A DNA stretch of 64,000 bases from Gari tellinella. Taxonomy: Eukaryota > Mollusca > Bivalvia > Cardiida > Psammobiidae. The first letter of the stretch is position 1, and each line of letters starts with the position of its first letter. Made by a program: the position numbers and the translations under genes. The notes under the pieces are model-generated. The model had not been told where the DNA came from. It was given only the letters and a program-made list of their open reading frames with translations, and did not search any database. Positions 52,041 through 62,200 of the stretch are shown one piece after another. The stretch is taken from positions 45,702,400-45,766,399 of the forward strand of contig OV277860.1 in assembly GCA_922989275.2 (NCBI GenBank). Direction: 5' to 3'.

Positions 52041-52790
52041 CAGTAAAACCTCGCTATTACGACCACTAAAACTAATGCTAATATATTGCAGTGTTGTGCC
52101 TAGGCCGCGGCATTGCGGGAATCCCGCATTTTTTTCACGAATGTCCCTTAGAAATTCACCTCGCGCGGGCAGATGGGCGCGCCGAGAAGAAAATCGCATT
52201 TTCGGCAATTTTCACTAGTTTCTGCTCCATTCCGACACGATTCCGGAGAATAGAGAGATCACAAAGGGAGATTAATCTAAGTATTGAAAATAGACTGTGC
52301 GCGTATAATATACGTGAAGAATATCGGCATATAGAATCGGTATGTAAACCAATCTGTTCCGCTTTGTGATAATGGCGTCGAAGTGGATGTGCTTGACAGA
52401 TTTTCTATCTGATTGAAATAGATAACTAGCAGACGATGCTTCGTCTAAACAAAGTGTTGAGGAAACTTCTCGAACATCGTCTGAACCAAGACAATCGCTA
52501 CCACTTATTAAGAAAAAGACGAAAATCAGATTTCCCGTCGTGAACAGAGACAGCTAAAGATCGTAAACTCTATATTCTAATTTGAAGGTAGGCCTATCGT
52601 GTTTTAAAAAATTTTTTAGTGTGTCCCCGAAAATATCAAATGTCCCCCTGAAATTTTGGCAGGGGGACACGGTTTCCCCAAAAATTTTGGACCTAGGCAC
52701 AACACTGATATTATATTATAGATAAGTGGCAGCTTAGAGCAAGGTGACAGTGAAACAGAAAGCTTTTTAACACCCTTATAATTTTTGACA
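52041..52790. mobile_element. Family E element split by element J
   Basis: CAGTAAAACCTCGCTATTAC (52041) and GTGGCAGCTTAGAGCAAGGT then GTGAAACAGAAAGCT (52728..52765) are E sequence on either side of J. The E right end is missing. Confidence 0.68.
52089..52707. mobile_element. Element J, CAGTGTTGTGCC inverted ends
   Basis: The ends CAGTGTTGTGCCTAGG and CCTAGGCACAACACTG are exact 16-bp inverses, hAT-like in form. The flanking 8-mers ATATATTG and ATATTATA agree only in part, so the target duplication is uncertain. GGGACACGGTTTCCCC-type sequence lies near the right end. No transposase was recognised. Confidence 0.75.
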
Positions 52791-52818
52791 ATAATTATTG
52801 TTTGACTGGTGTTTTCAG

Positions 52819-52921
52819 ACTTTGTACTTATGAGCATGAGAACCAATGGGATAAGGCTGTGATATCATGTGACATACAGATGGACCAATCACAGGCCTAC
52901 AGTCGGTATGATGTCCTTCAT
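52819..52921 (+). CDS. ATM: ATM exon 28 (FAT)
   Basis: The acceptor is TGGTGTTTTCAG and the donor is CAT|GTAAGT. AG+A gives Arg, then LCTYEHENQWDKAVISCDIQ and MDQSQAYSRYDVLH, matching human [20 protein letters not shown] and IPSSTRQAGIIQ. It leaves in phase 0. Confidence 0.97.
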
Positions 52922-52996
52922 GTAAGTGAATCTTACTTTGTCCTTCAAAGTGCTCCCAAATGAGGACTGACTGTCATCTAATATCTCCTACCTTTA

Positions 52997-53180
52997 ACCC
53001 AATGATACTATGATAACCACATAGATACTACTTTTGCACATTTTGTTCATTCCTCCACTGAAGAAAATAGCTCCATTAATATAGTAAGTATTGAATATGC
53101 AACATAAATATTTCCTATATCTTAGCGGATGGTAACTTAAAGCGGGCTAAAAGTAGAGCTATGGGATAATGGGTCAACAT
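52997..53180. mobile_element. Family A remnant with deletion
   Basis: TTTAACCCAATGATACTATG at 52993, AAGAAAATAGCTCCATTAAT, GGATGGTAACTTAAAGCGGG and TATGGGATAATGGG. The palindrome core is deleted. Confidence 0.6.
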
Positions 53181-53298
53181 AGAACTATGCTTTATCAGTT
53201 AAAAATACATCTGGTCAGGGTCTATACTGTTTGACAACCCAGTATCTTGTTACTTGTGTTTACACTGATAGGACAAATTGTCATAATAATGGGCTTAA

Positions 53299-53543
53299 CC
53301 CTTTACCCAATAACCCATTTATAACATTAAATACAGGTACTCACTTAAAGCAAGTTGAAAGTAAAGCAGAATGTGCCTTAAGGCACATTCTGCTTTACTT
53401 TCAGCCTGCTTTAAACTACCATCTTCTAGGTTATATAAAAATATTTGTTATGGTAATTGTTCATGAGGGTATAAACTGGAACTATTTTCTTCAGCGGAGG
53501 AATAAATTAAATACGCTAAAAGTCGCTTCTATGGGGGGAAGGG
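53299..53543. mobile_element. Family A element, intact TTAA boundaries
   Basis: TTAA lies at 53295..53298 and 53544..53547. The palindrome AAAGTAAAGCAGAATGTGCC with GGCACATTCTGCTTTACTTT is perfect. Confidence 0.85.
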
Positions 53544-53616
53544 TTAACTTCACTTACTCCATTTTGCAATGCAATAAATCTGGATTCCTCATGGTCGAGG
53601 CGCATATATATATATA

Positions 53617-54660
53617 CAGTGAAGATTGCACATAACGTTCCTTGTTTGTACATTTCCTTTATTAGAACGTTTGATTTTTCTGGTCCCGGCCAATTACCTT
53701 CTTTCTCTATGTTGAAAAAGGTTTGTTATAACGTATGGATTGCTTTTAACATTGAAGTTTGATGGTCCCAAGGTGCAAATTGCTGTCATTATAATGTTTC
53801 GCCGTTGCGATCGTCTTGACTACGGGCTTGTTCCCACTATTGGCAAACTTGATAATTATAACAATAGAGCATACAATAATTACGTGTACCGTTGTGCATC
53901 TACAGGTGTGCTTACCCCTTTTAATGCCGAATTGTCGTCTGCATGAAATCTATGTCACATCTTCAAGCGAAAAAAAGGAAAAGAAAAATCAGCAGCGATA
54001 AAACTTTTTGTTAGTGCATATGCCGTGTAGTCTCTTAAATGTCCAAGATACCAAACACGTAAATACACTAGTGTGTACGGTTTGATTGACACGTGAGCTG
54101 TCATATGCTCATTTCACTTGTGTTGTTATTAATATTAAGGAATTATTATTCCGTGTTAATATTACTGACCTCTAATTTTTAAATCATTGAGATTCAGTTT
54201 ACTAATCTCCTGCTTCAGGGGTTGAGAATTATCAAATTCTTATTTATTCTGTTAAACATCCAATCAAACAAGTCGAAATAATCAGACCGGTTGTGTAAAT
54301 GACACGACAATCGGATTACTTCATCTTTTTTGTCTACACATAGGGAAGTGACATGATATGGGGCCAGTTACTTACGCATATCTATAATTCGACACGGACA
54401 AAAATATACGTTTACACGAGACCTGAAAGAAAATATGCATAGTTATAACACGTACAAGCGCACATTATGCTTCCAGGACTTATTCGTTACGGAATGCAAG
54501 CTTAGCACCTGTGTTTGTTTTTATGATTAGATTTAAGATAACTAATACAAACGAGTATTTCTTACGTTAAATAATTTTAATGGAAATGTTTACAACGTTT
54601 CTCGGTTATAATGTTCAACAAATGGCGTCCCCGGCGAAACGTTATAAGCAATCTTCACTG
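53617..54660. mobile_element. Element S, TA-flanked, 1,044 bp
   Basis: The ends CAGTGAAGATTGCACATAAC and GTTATAAGCAATCTTCACTG match as inverses at 18 of 20 positions and are flanked by TA. TATAACGTTTCTCGG-like phrases recur inside both ends. No recognisable transposase was found, so it is probably a non-autonomous Tc1/mariner-pogo type. Confidence 0.8.
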
Positions 54661-54689
54661 TATCAGATTCCCTGCATTTTAGTGTGCAC

Positions 54690-54915
54690 CTTATATCCCC
54701 ATTTCAACACACTTTCGGGCAATGCAAAATCTCCAAAGCTAAAAGCAGGATGGAAATAAAGCAGAATGGTCCTTAAACCTGCTTTTCTTCCAATCTGCTT
54801 TTAGCAACCATCTGTTACAGCACTGAAAACAAGTTAATGGGCAAAGGGAAGAAGTATAGTAGTTTTTGCCAAATTAGGGGAGGGTAGAGGGCATTTGAAA
54901 AAGGGTATACATGTA
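54690..54915. other. Family A remnant before exon 29
   Basis: CTAAAAGCAGGATGGAAATA and AAACCTGCTTTTCTTCCAATC then AACAAGTTAATGGGCAAAGGG are a decayed family A. The acceptor-proximal part is not repetitive. Confidence 0.5.
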
Positions 54916-54918
54916 CAG

Positions 54919-55097
54919 TACGTATTGGATCATGTAATTCAGGCATTACAGAACTTTGGAGCCAGTCATATATTCGAGACGTACCTTCAAGGCACTGTTG
55001 CTAGGGAGGATATACCAAACCTGACTTCAGACATTAAAGAGCTCCAATATGAAGCCTCCTGGAAGATGGCCCAATGGAATATTGACACACCAAACAA
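54919..55097 (+). CDS. ATM: ATM exon 29 (FAT)
   Basis: The acceptor is TACATGTACAG and the donor is AA|GTACAC. The peptide YVLDHVIQALQNFGASHIFE, TYLQGTVAREDIPNLTSDIK and ELQYEASWKMAQWNID matches human [20 protein letters not shown] and LEELHYQAAWRNMQWDH. The polypyrimidine tract is weak (ATACATGTACAG), so the exact acceptor is slightly less certain than the others. Confidence 0.95.
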
Positions 55098-55114
55098 GTA
55101 CACAGCTGTTTCTT

Positions 55115-55400
55115 ACTTCCTCCCTTAAACTTTCAATGGATATTTTTTAGTTTCCAATTCAATCATATCACGTTTTGACTATTTAGGGCTGATTTTATCA
55201 ATATATATGACAAACGGTGTAGGAGCCCTCTGATCTGGATTTTCATTGTTTGTATAGGACAAATGAATTACAGCCCTCCCTCTGTTAAATGACACCAAGT
55301 GGGAGACAAAAATTGTGTGCATTGTTCTGAGGGAGTCATTTTAGAGAGGGAAATTGGCTTACACTTGCTAACAGCTTGAATCCAGATCAGACGCCGTGTT
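55115..55400. mobile_element. Family B and O fragments
   Basis: TCCTCCCTTAAACTTTCAAT to TTTGTATAGGACAAATGAAT is B without its right end. ACAGCCCTCCCTCTGTTAAA to ATCCAGATCAGACGCCGTG is the left half of O. Confidence 0.65.
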
Positions 55401-55542
55401 TTTGTCACTAGAATTTAATTGATTTCACTTTATTTGAATTGTCCATTAAAAGTTTCACATGACACATACCACAAAATTTACAGAGAGCTGATCTTTAACC
55501 ATTCTTATTCTAAACAAATTGTCTTTATTTGGTCATTACCCC

Positions 55543-55680
55543 ATAGCCTATTTCTAATTTAGAGGACAGGTGACCACTGAAAGCAAGTTGAAAGTAAAGC
55601 AGAATGCGCTTTCAACCTGCTTTGAGTGGTAGCCTATCTTCCAAACTACCGGTGGATATGGAGTATGGAGTAAAAGGTTA
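55543..55680. mobile_element. Short family A deletion derivative
   Basis: CATTACCCCATAGCCTATTT to GGAGTATGGAGTAAAAGG then TTAA. Only about 140 bp is left, with AAGCAGAATGCGCTTTCAAC at the collapsed centre. E-like AAAAATCTCCTGTTGGGAG follows at 55685. Confidence 0.65.
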
Positions 55681-55810
55681 AAGTAAAAATCTCCTGTTGG
55701 GAGAATTTTCATTTACTTTTAGTCTGCTTTAAGTAGCACCCTATCTTAAACACTCTATGAAAACAAACTATACTAAAGACGTTTCATATAAATGATCTAT
55801 TTATATACAG

Positions 55811-55912
55811 AATGATGGAGACGATGGGTTTTCATGAGTGTTTGTACAAAGGTCTGAAGGCTATGGTAGACGAGGACCTGACCTTCACAGAAGCTTCACT
55901 AAACAAGGCCAG
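55811..55912 (+). CDS. ATM: ATM exon 30 (FAT)
   Basis: The acceptor is TTTATATACAG and the donor is CCAG|GTAACA. AA+A gives Lys, then MMETMGFHECLYKGLKAMVD and EDLTFTEASLNKA, matching human [20 protein letters not shown] and STFYESLKYAR. It leaves two bases of an Arg codon. Confidence 0.95.
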
Positions 55913-56025
55913 GTAACACCTCTACATGTATGCATGCCATCTTATGTCAGTGGTCCCTCTTTACCAGTTCCTACATATGTAGCCGGGTTGAGTTTCTAGT
56001 TAAATGGTGAGGGATTTGTGTAAGC

Positions 56026-56098
56026 GGCCCGATGGCTCTGTCGGTAGAGCACTTGCCCTGTAAGCAAGGGGTCCCGGGTTCGAGTCACGGTCTGGCTG
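56026..56098 (+). tRNA. tRNA-Thr(TGT)-like sequence, probably pseudogene or SINE head
   Basis: A cloverleaf can be drawn: acceptor GGCCCGA/TCTGGCT, D arm GCTC-TGTCGGTA-GAGC, anticodon arm CTTGC-CCTGTAA-GCAAG with anticodon TGT, T arm CCGGG-TTCGAGT-CACGG. Faults are C instead of T at position 33, one mismatch in the acceptor stem and one in the T stem. TTTTT follows within 10 bases. Internal A and B box regions (TGGCTCTGTCGGTAGAGC-like and GGTTCGAGTC) are recognisable. Confidence 0.7.
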
Positions 56099-56151
56099 CA
56101 TATTTTTCTCACCATGTTACATTTAGCCTCCAATTGTGTTCAACTTTTATC

Positions 56152-57509
56152 CCATAGCCTGTTTTTAGTTTCAAATGCAGATGACCACTAAAACCGGGTT
56201 GAAAGTAAATTCTTATGGTGAAAATTTATGACTGTACAAAGTGGAAATATTTTCTTCAGTGGAGGAATTAATTAAAAGTGTTAAAATGCATATTTATGGA
56301 GTACAGTCAAACCTGTATTATGCAGGGCTCATCAGAAACCACGAACCATTGCATGCAAGCAAGTCTGTATATTAACTGAGATATAATAAGAGATAAGTAC
56401 ATGTAACAGTGTAAAAACTATCTTTAATTATAACTTAACATCACACATATAAATAAAAATAAAAATATGGTCAATATAAAACACTTGAAAACTTTTAAAT
56501 GTAAAACTTTCTGGTGATTCTGTGTCTCATGTGTCTTTCTTAGACTCTCCTCCAGCAGCTTTGTTGCTGGTTTATCCCATTTTTTGGCCTGCCCACATGT
56601 ATGTTACTCTGTTGACTCTCAGGAGATCTTAATAGAGCAGCTCATTCGACATTTGTGAAACAGAGAGTGGCACATAATCCTCTGCATCTTCATCACTGTT
56701 GTCATTGTAATCACTGTTCAGCTGTAGCAGTGTATGGTACAGTGGCCTCACATACAGAATGTGTTGATGTCTCAAACTCACGCCAGGATCAACTTATCCA
56801 GTAGATAGTGTTTTCTCACTCATGGTTTATGAAAAATAAAAAGTGGGAGGGGTAAGTTTTTCGTAATGAATAATGACATATTCTCGCTACATTTTGTCTC
56901 ATACATTCAACGGTCTTATCCTTGTTGTTTTGGTTAATATATTATCACTTGTTATACACATTTTAAATCAATTAGGGGTAATAAAAACTTCCAAAAAGCC
57001 AGAAATATTTTATTTCCCGACAGGAAACACCGTTGAATAGCGAGTGTTTTCTTTGCCATTCTGTGCCGATGTTTCAAATTTTTTGAAGGTTTCCTTTCAG
57101 TTATTGTATCTGACGCTTCTAAACTTGTAATAGAAATCAAATAAATGAAAAACTGCTGCTGCACCAGACAAATCAGGTTGTTTCCGCCGGTTGTTCGGCA
57201 AAATTCAATGAGAAAATGCGATATTTGGTAAACTGTCTTTTAAAAGAAGAGCCTTTTAACACGGGAGGTAACTCTTATGAACTCTTTTTCAAGGCTCTGT
57301 ATAATTCGCGGCCGGAAAATGGCGTTCTTACGCAGGGAAAGTGCAATCTGGACGGAAAACTAGCGGCCGGTGGCTGCGTTGACCAGGTGGCCTTCTTATA
57401 CAGAAGTTTTATATAGCGAAAATGTTTGGGACTGTTTGAATGTGGCGCTCATAGACAGGTGGCGCTCTTATAAAGGTGGCCGTTAGAGCAGGTTTGACTG
57501 TAATGGGTT
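56152..57509. mobile_element. Family A element split by element L2
   Basis: The A left part (CCCATAGCCTGTTTTTAG to GCATATTTATGGAG) and its right terminus (ATGGG then TTAA) lie on either side of L2. The insertion fell inside the A terminal repeat. Confidence 0.82.
56304..57500. mobile_element. Element L2, TA-flanked, 1,197 bp
   Basis: CAGTCAAACCTG and CAGGTTTGACTG ends, TA on each side (56302..56303, 57501..57502). Removing the element and one TA gives TTTATGGAGTAATGGGTTAA, the expected A end. Subterminal GGTGGC and GTTAGAGC repeats resemble those in L1. Confidence 0.88.
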
Positions 57510-57563
57510 AATAGTGTGTGTAACAAGACAGGATAGAGGCAATTATGCAGAGAAGAAGGTTAA

Positions 57564-57795
57564 CCCTTTACCCCAAAGAATGTTTCTAGTATTGAAGATA
57601 GGTAACCACCTAAAGCAGGTTGAAAGTAAAGCAGAATGCGCCTTAATGCGCATTCTGCTTTACTTTCAGCCTGCTTTAAGCTTCCATCTGCTAGAATATG
57701 GAAAATATTTCTTATAAAACATATACATGACTGATTAAATTGGAACTATTTTCTTCATTAGAGGAATACATTATATGCTTCTAGCGGGGAAAGGG
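57564..57795. mobile_element. Family A element, intact TTAA boundaries
   Basis: TTAA lies at 57560..57563 and 57796..57799. The left end is CCCTTTACCCCAAAGAATG and the palindrome is GCAGAATGCGCCTTAATGCG. Confidence 0.83.
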
Positions 57796-57846
57796 TTAAT
57801 GAAGGAAACAATTTCGATGCTGCATGATGTTTTATTTCTTCAACAG

Positions 57847-57966
57847 ACTGTGTACTGTCACTGGTGTGGGTGATGGCTGTCTGGATACAGTGGGTAGACT
57901 ATACCCCATCCTGGCAGACCTACAGTGTGTAAATATCCTAGACACAGTCCAAAGTCTGCTAAACAG
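57847..57966 (+). CDS. ATM: ATM exon 31 (FAT)
   Basis: The acceptor is TTCTTCAACAG and the donor is ACAG|GTAATT. AG+A gives Arg, then LCTVTGVGDGCLDTVGRLYP and ILADLQCVNILDTVQSLLN, aligning with human [20 protein letters not shown] and LQAIGELESIGELFSRS. Confidence 0.94.
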
Positions 57967-58040
57967 GTAATTTATAGTAGTAAACAGGCATGTTCAACAG
58001 CCATTCCAGATCAGTTGCAGGGTTATTGGGTTTTGGTTAA

Positions 58041-58515
58041 CCAATTACCCCATAGCCTATTTCTAGTTTTGGAAACAGGTGACCACTTAAAGCAGATTGA
58101 AAGTAAAGCAGAATGCGCCTTAAGGCGCATTCTGCTTTACTTTCAGTCTGCTTTAAGCTATCATTTGCTTTGATAAAGAAATTATTTCTAATAGTACACA
58201 ATCATAACTTAATATATTGGTACTATTTTCTTCCATGGAGGAATAAATAAGAGGCGTATTTAAGGGGTTATGGATCCCAACATCTATCTCTTCATGAATT
58301 GTTCTTCCCATTATAGTCGGAAAACAGCTTTTATATAGCTAATAATCCCAGTTGTAAACTAGATTTAAACACATAGCCTATTTCTAGTATTTAAGATAGG
58401 TGACCACTTAAAGCAAGTTGAAAGTAAAGCAGAATGCATTCTGCTTTACTTTCAGCCTGCTTTAAGCTATTGTCTGCTAGGATATAGAAATATTTCTTAC
58501 GGTACATATTGATGA
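58041..58515. mobile_element. Two family A copies
   Basis: The first (58041..about 58270) has TTAA at 58037 and palindrome GCAGAATGCGCCTTAAGGCG. The second (58370..58515) has a collapsed centre GCAGAATGCATTCTGC and lacks clear ends. Confidence 0.75.
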
Positions 58516-58984
58516 CGGTATTCATATGTTTGCGCAAAATATGTCTACGTCATCAGCTGCTTTTGATGACATACCCTGATCTACTGTGGTAACTAAGGAC
58601 CTTGTTTATGTAACTTTACTTAGTCCGAAAAAATGGCTTTGGCTCCATAGAATGATTGATTTGTATTTTCATTCTTTCTATGTTACAACTTAGCCCAAAT
58701 TGAGAAAATCCTTGTTTTGTCAACGATATTTTATTCTTCTTTCAAATACCTATTTAAGTGTCCAACGTGATAAAAAGCCATAATTGTGAATTTTTTTCTG
58801 CATGTTGATCTTTATAGTAGCTTTCTACTTTACTTCAGTCTGCATTAAACAACCACCTATCTTTAACCATCCCCCCCCCCCCCCCCCCAAAAAAAAGGGA
58901 AAGAAAAAGAAGGAAAGAAAAATAGATAAAAGAAACAAAAAAGGTGCTGAGTGTAATAGTGAACCTGTATTCTTTTTGCTTCAG
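58516..58984. other. Intron 31 end, homopolymer tract
   Basis: A run of about 19 C followed by A residues and AAGAAAAAGAAGG lies at about 58870..58920, 65 bp before exon 32. CTTTACTTCAGTCTGC at 58831 is a family A scrap. The rest is unassigned. The C run may be an assembly-fragile site. Confidence 0.6.
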
Positions 58985-59189
58985 TAAAGGAAACTCCACA
59001 CTGGGCCCAAGGCTTCAGCTGGGCCTGGAGCCAGAGAATGACTTTGAGTTCCAGGCACCAGCCTTGCACATGAGCTGTTCAGCATTGAACACAATGTGGG
59101 CCAAGACTGGGAACCAGGAGGTGTTTAAAGAGTATGCTAACAGACTACAGAAGCTGGCTAGGTGTGCTAGAGTGGCTGGTAGACATCAG
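58985..59189 (+). CDS. ATM: ATM exon 32 (FAT), last in window
   Basis: The acceptor is TTTTGCTTCAG and the donor is CAG|GTAGGT. AG+T gives Ser, then KGNSTLGPRLQLGLEPENDF, EFQAPALHMSCSALNTMWAK and EVFKEYANRLQKLARCARVA. It aligns with human [20 protein letters not shown] and HLVELSILARTFKNTQ, near residue 2269. It leaves in phase 0. The next exon should encode the human LPERAIFQIKQYNS equivalent but was not found in the remaining 4.8 kb. Confidence 0.96.
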
Positions 59190-59249
59190 GTAGGTCAGGA
59201 GCTGTATTTTCTGGTAGAGATCCAGATAACCCATTACTAGATAAGTATG

Positions 59250-62200
59250 CCTTTTTAGCTCGCCTGTACGTAGTACATGACGAGCTATTGCAATACCCCC
59301 GGTGTAGTCGTCGTCGTCGTCATTGTCGTCGGCGTCGTCGTGAACGGCGTAAACAATTTTAAGAAAATGTCTATAACTTCTATGTCCCTTGAGGTATTGC
59401 TTTCATAGTTGGTATGTGTGTGTATATGGACAAGACCTTTACATGCACAGAAAAATGTTGACCCCTGTGACCTTGACCTTGAACTTAGGGCCTGCGTTTA
59501 GGTTTCGAAATCTGCGTTTAGGTTTCGAAAAATTGTCTTAAAACTTCTATGTCCCTTGAGGTATTGCTTCCATAGTTGGTATGTGTGTGTATATAGACAA
59601 GACCTTTCCATGCACAGAAATATTTAGACCCCTGTGACCTTGAACTTATGGCCTGTGTTTAGGTTTCGAAATCTGCGTTTAGGTTTTGAAAAATGCCTTT
59701 AACTTCAATGTCCCTTGAGGTATTGCTTCAATAGTTGGTATGTGTGTGTATATGGACAAGACCTTTCCATGCACTGAAAATTTTTGACCCCTGTGACCTT
59801 GACCTTGAACTTAGGGCCTGCGTTTAGGTTTCGAAATCTGTGTTTAAGTTTAGAAAAAATGCCTTTAACTTCTATGTCCTTTGAGGTATTGCTTTCATAG
59901 TTGGTATGTATGTGTATATGGACAAGACCTTTCCATGCACAGCAAAATTTAGACCCGTGACCTTGACCTTGAACTTATGGCCTGTGTTTAGGTTTCGAAA
60001 TCTGCGTTTAGGTTTTGAAAAATGCCTTTAACTTCTACATCCCTTAAGGTATTGCTTCCATAGTTGGTATGTGTGTGTATGTAGACAAGACCTTTCCATG
60101 CTCAGAAAAATTTAGACCCCTGTGACCTTGACCTTAAACTTAGGGCCTGCGTTTAGGTTTCGAAATCTGCGTTTAGGTTTCAAAAAATGCCTTTAAACTT
60201 CTATGTCCCTTGAGGTATTGCTTCCATAGTTTGGTATGTGTGTGTATATGGACAAGACCTGTCCATGGACAGAATTTTTTTTACCCCTGTGACCTTGACC
60301 TTGAACTTAGGGCCTGTGCTTGGGTTTCAAAATCTGTGTTTAAGTTTAGAAAAATGCCTTTAAACTTCTATGTTCTTTGAGGTATTGCTTCCATAGTTGG
60401 TATGTGTGTGTATATGGACAAGACCTTTCCATGCACAGAAAAATTTAGACCCCTGTGACCTTGACCTTGAACTTAGGGCCTGCGTTTAGGTTTCGAAATC
60501 TGCGTTTAGGTTTTGAAAAATGCCTTTAACTTCTATATCCATTAACGTATTGCTTCCATAGTTGGTATATGTGTGTATATAGACATGACCTTTCCATGCA
60601 CAGAAAAATTTAGACCCCTGTGACTTTGACCTTGAACTTAGGGCCTGCGTTTAGGTTTCGAAATCTGCGTTTAGGTTTCGAAAAATGTCTTTAACTTCTA
60701 TGTCCCTTGAGGTATTGCTTCAATAGTTGGTATGTGTGTGTATATGGACAAGACCTTTCCATGCACAGACATTTTTTGACCCCTGTGACCTTGACCTTGA
60801 ACTTAGGGCCTGCGTTTAGGTTTCGAAATCTGTGTTTAAGTTTAGAAAAATGCCTTTAACTTCTATTTCCCTTGAGGTATTGCTTTCATAGTTGGTATGT
60901 ATGTGTATATGGGCAATACCTTTACATGCAAAGAACAATTTAGACCCGTGTGACCTTGAACTTAGGGCCTGTGTTTAGGTTTCGAAATCTGTGTTTAGGC
61001 TTAGAAAAATGCCTTTAACTTCTATGTCCTTTGAGGTATTGCTTTCATAGTAGGTATGTGTGTGTATATGGACAAGACCTTTCCATGCACAGAAAAATTT
61101 TGACCCCTGTGACCTTGACCTTGAACTTATGGCCTGTGTTTAGGTTTCGAAATCTGCGTTTAGGTTTTGAAAAATGCCTTTTAACTTCTATATCCCTTAA
61201 GGTATTGCTTCCATAGTCTGTATGTGTTTGTATGTAGACAAGACCTTTACATGCACATAAAAATTTAGACCCCTGTGACCTTGACCTTGAACTTAGGGCC
61301 TGTGTTTAGGTTTAGAAAAAATGCCTTTAACTTCTATGTCCTTTGAGGTATTGCTTTCATAGTTGGTATGTGTGTGTATATGGACATGACCTTTCGATGC
61401 ACAGAAACGTTTAGACCCCTATGACCTTGACCTAGAACTAAGAGCCTGTGTTTAGGTTTCGAAATCTGCGTTTAAGTTCCGAAAATCCATTTAACTTCTA
61501 TATCCTTTGAGGTATTGCTTTCATAGTTGGTATGTGTGTGTATATGGACAAGACCTTTCCATGCACAGATAAATTTGGACCCTTGTGACCTTGAACTCAG
61601 GGCCTGTGTTTAGGTTTTGAAAAATGCCTTTTACTTCTATGTCCCTTGAGGTATTGCTTTCATAGTTGGTTTATGTGTGTATATGGACAAGACCTTTCCA
61701 GGCACTGCAAAATTTAGACCCCTGTGACCTTGACTTTGAACTTAGGGCCAATATTTAGTTTTCGAAATCTGTGTTTTGGTTTTTCAAAATTTTTATTTCT
61801 CATATGTCCATTGAAATATTCCTTTCATATTCAGTTCGCATGTGTATATGGACAAGACCTTTCCATGCACAGAAAAATTTTGACCCCTGTGACCTTGACC
61901 TTGAACTTATGGCCTGTGTTTAGGTTTCGAAATCTGCGTTTAGGTTTTGAAAAATGCCTTTTAACTTCTATATCCCTTAAGGTATTGCTTCCATAGTCTG
62001 TATGTGTTTGTATGTAGACAAGACCTTTACATGCACAGAAAAATTTAGACCCCTGTGACCTTGACCTTGAACTTAGGGCCTGTGTTTAGGTTTAGAAAAA
62101 ATGCCTTTAACTTCTATGTCCTTTTAGGTATTGCTTTCATAGTTGGTATGTGTGTGTATATGGACATGACCTTTCGATGCACAGAAACGTTTAGACCCCT

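Larger units (their letters stand above)
555..59189 (+). other. ATM: ATM gene, internal part (32 coding exons)
   Basis: ATM is the serine/threonine kinase of the PIKK family that is activated at DNA double-strand breaks through MRE11-RAD50-NBS1 and phosphorylates SQ/TQ sites in checkpoint and repair proteins in the nucleus. Thirty-two exons, read by hand with AG acceptors and GT donors, join in one frame for 5,317 bases without a stop. The product aligns collinearly with human ATM from about residue 510 to about 2270. Landmarks seen are PEPNPPSY in exon 14, WAYGLREVI in exon 15, FCEVVLPYLVHDIL in exon 24, NNFWLDVDYLQVA in exon 26, DGVYGCGAGRKAG in exon 27 and TYEHENQWDKAV in exon 28. The TAN motif, kinase domain and FATC lie outside the window. 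Introns run from 325 bp to over 5 kb and are full of transposons. No frameshift or premature stop was seen, so the gene looks intact. Orthology is inferred from remembered human sequence, not a search. Confidence 0.97.

Noticed and set aside
52000..52369. Overlapping ORFs in element J
   Set aside because: They start in flanking E element DNA and show no transposase motif. No BED zinc finger or hAT dimerisation region is visible.
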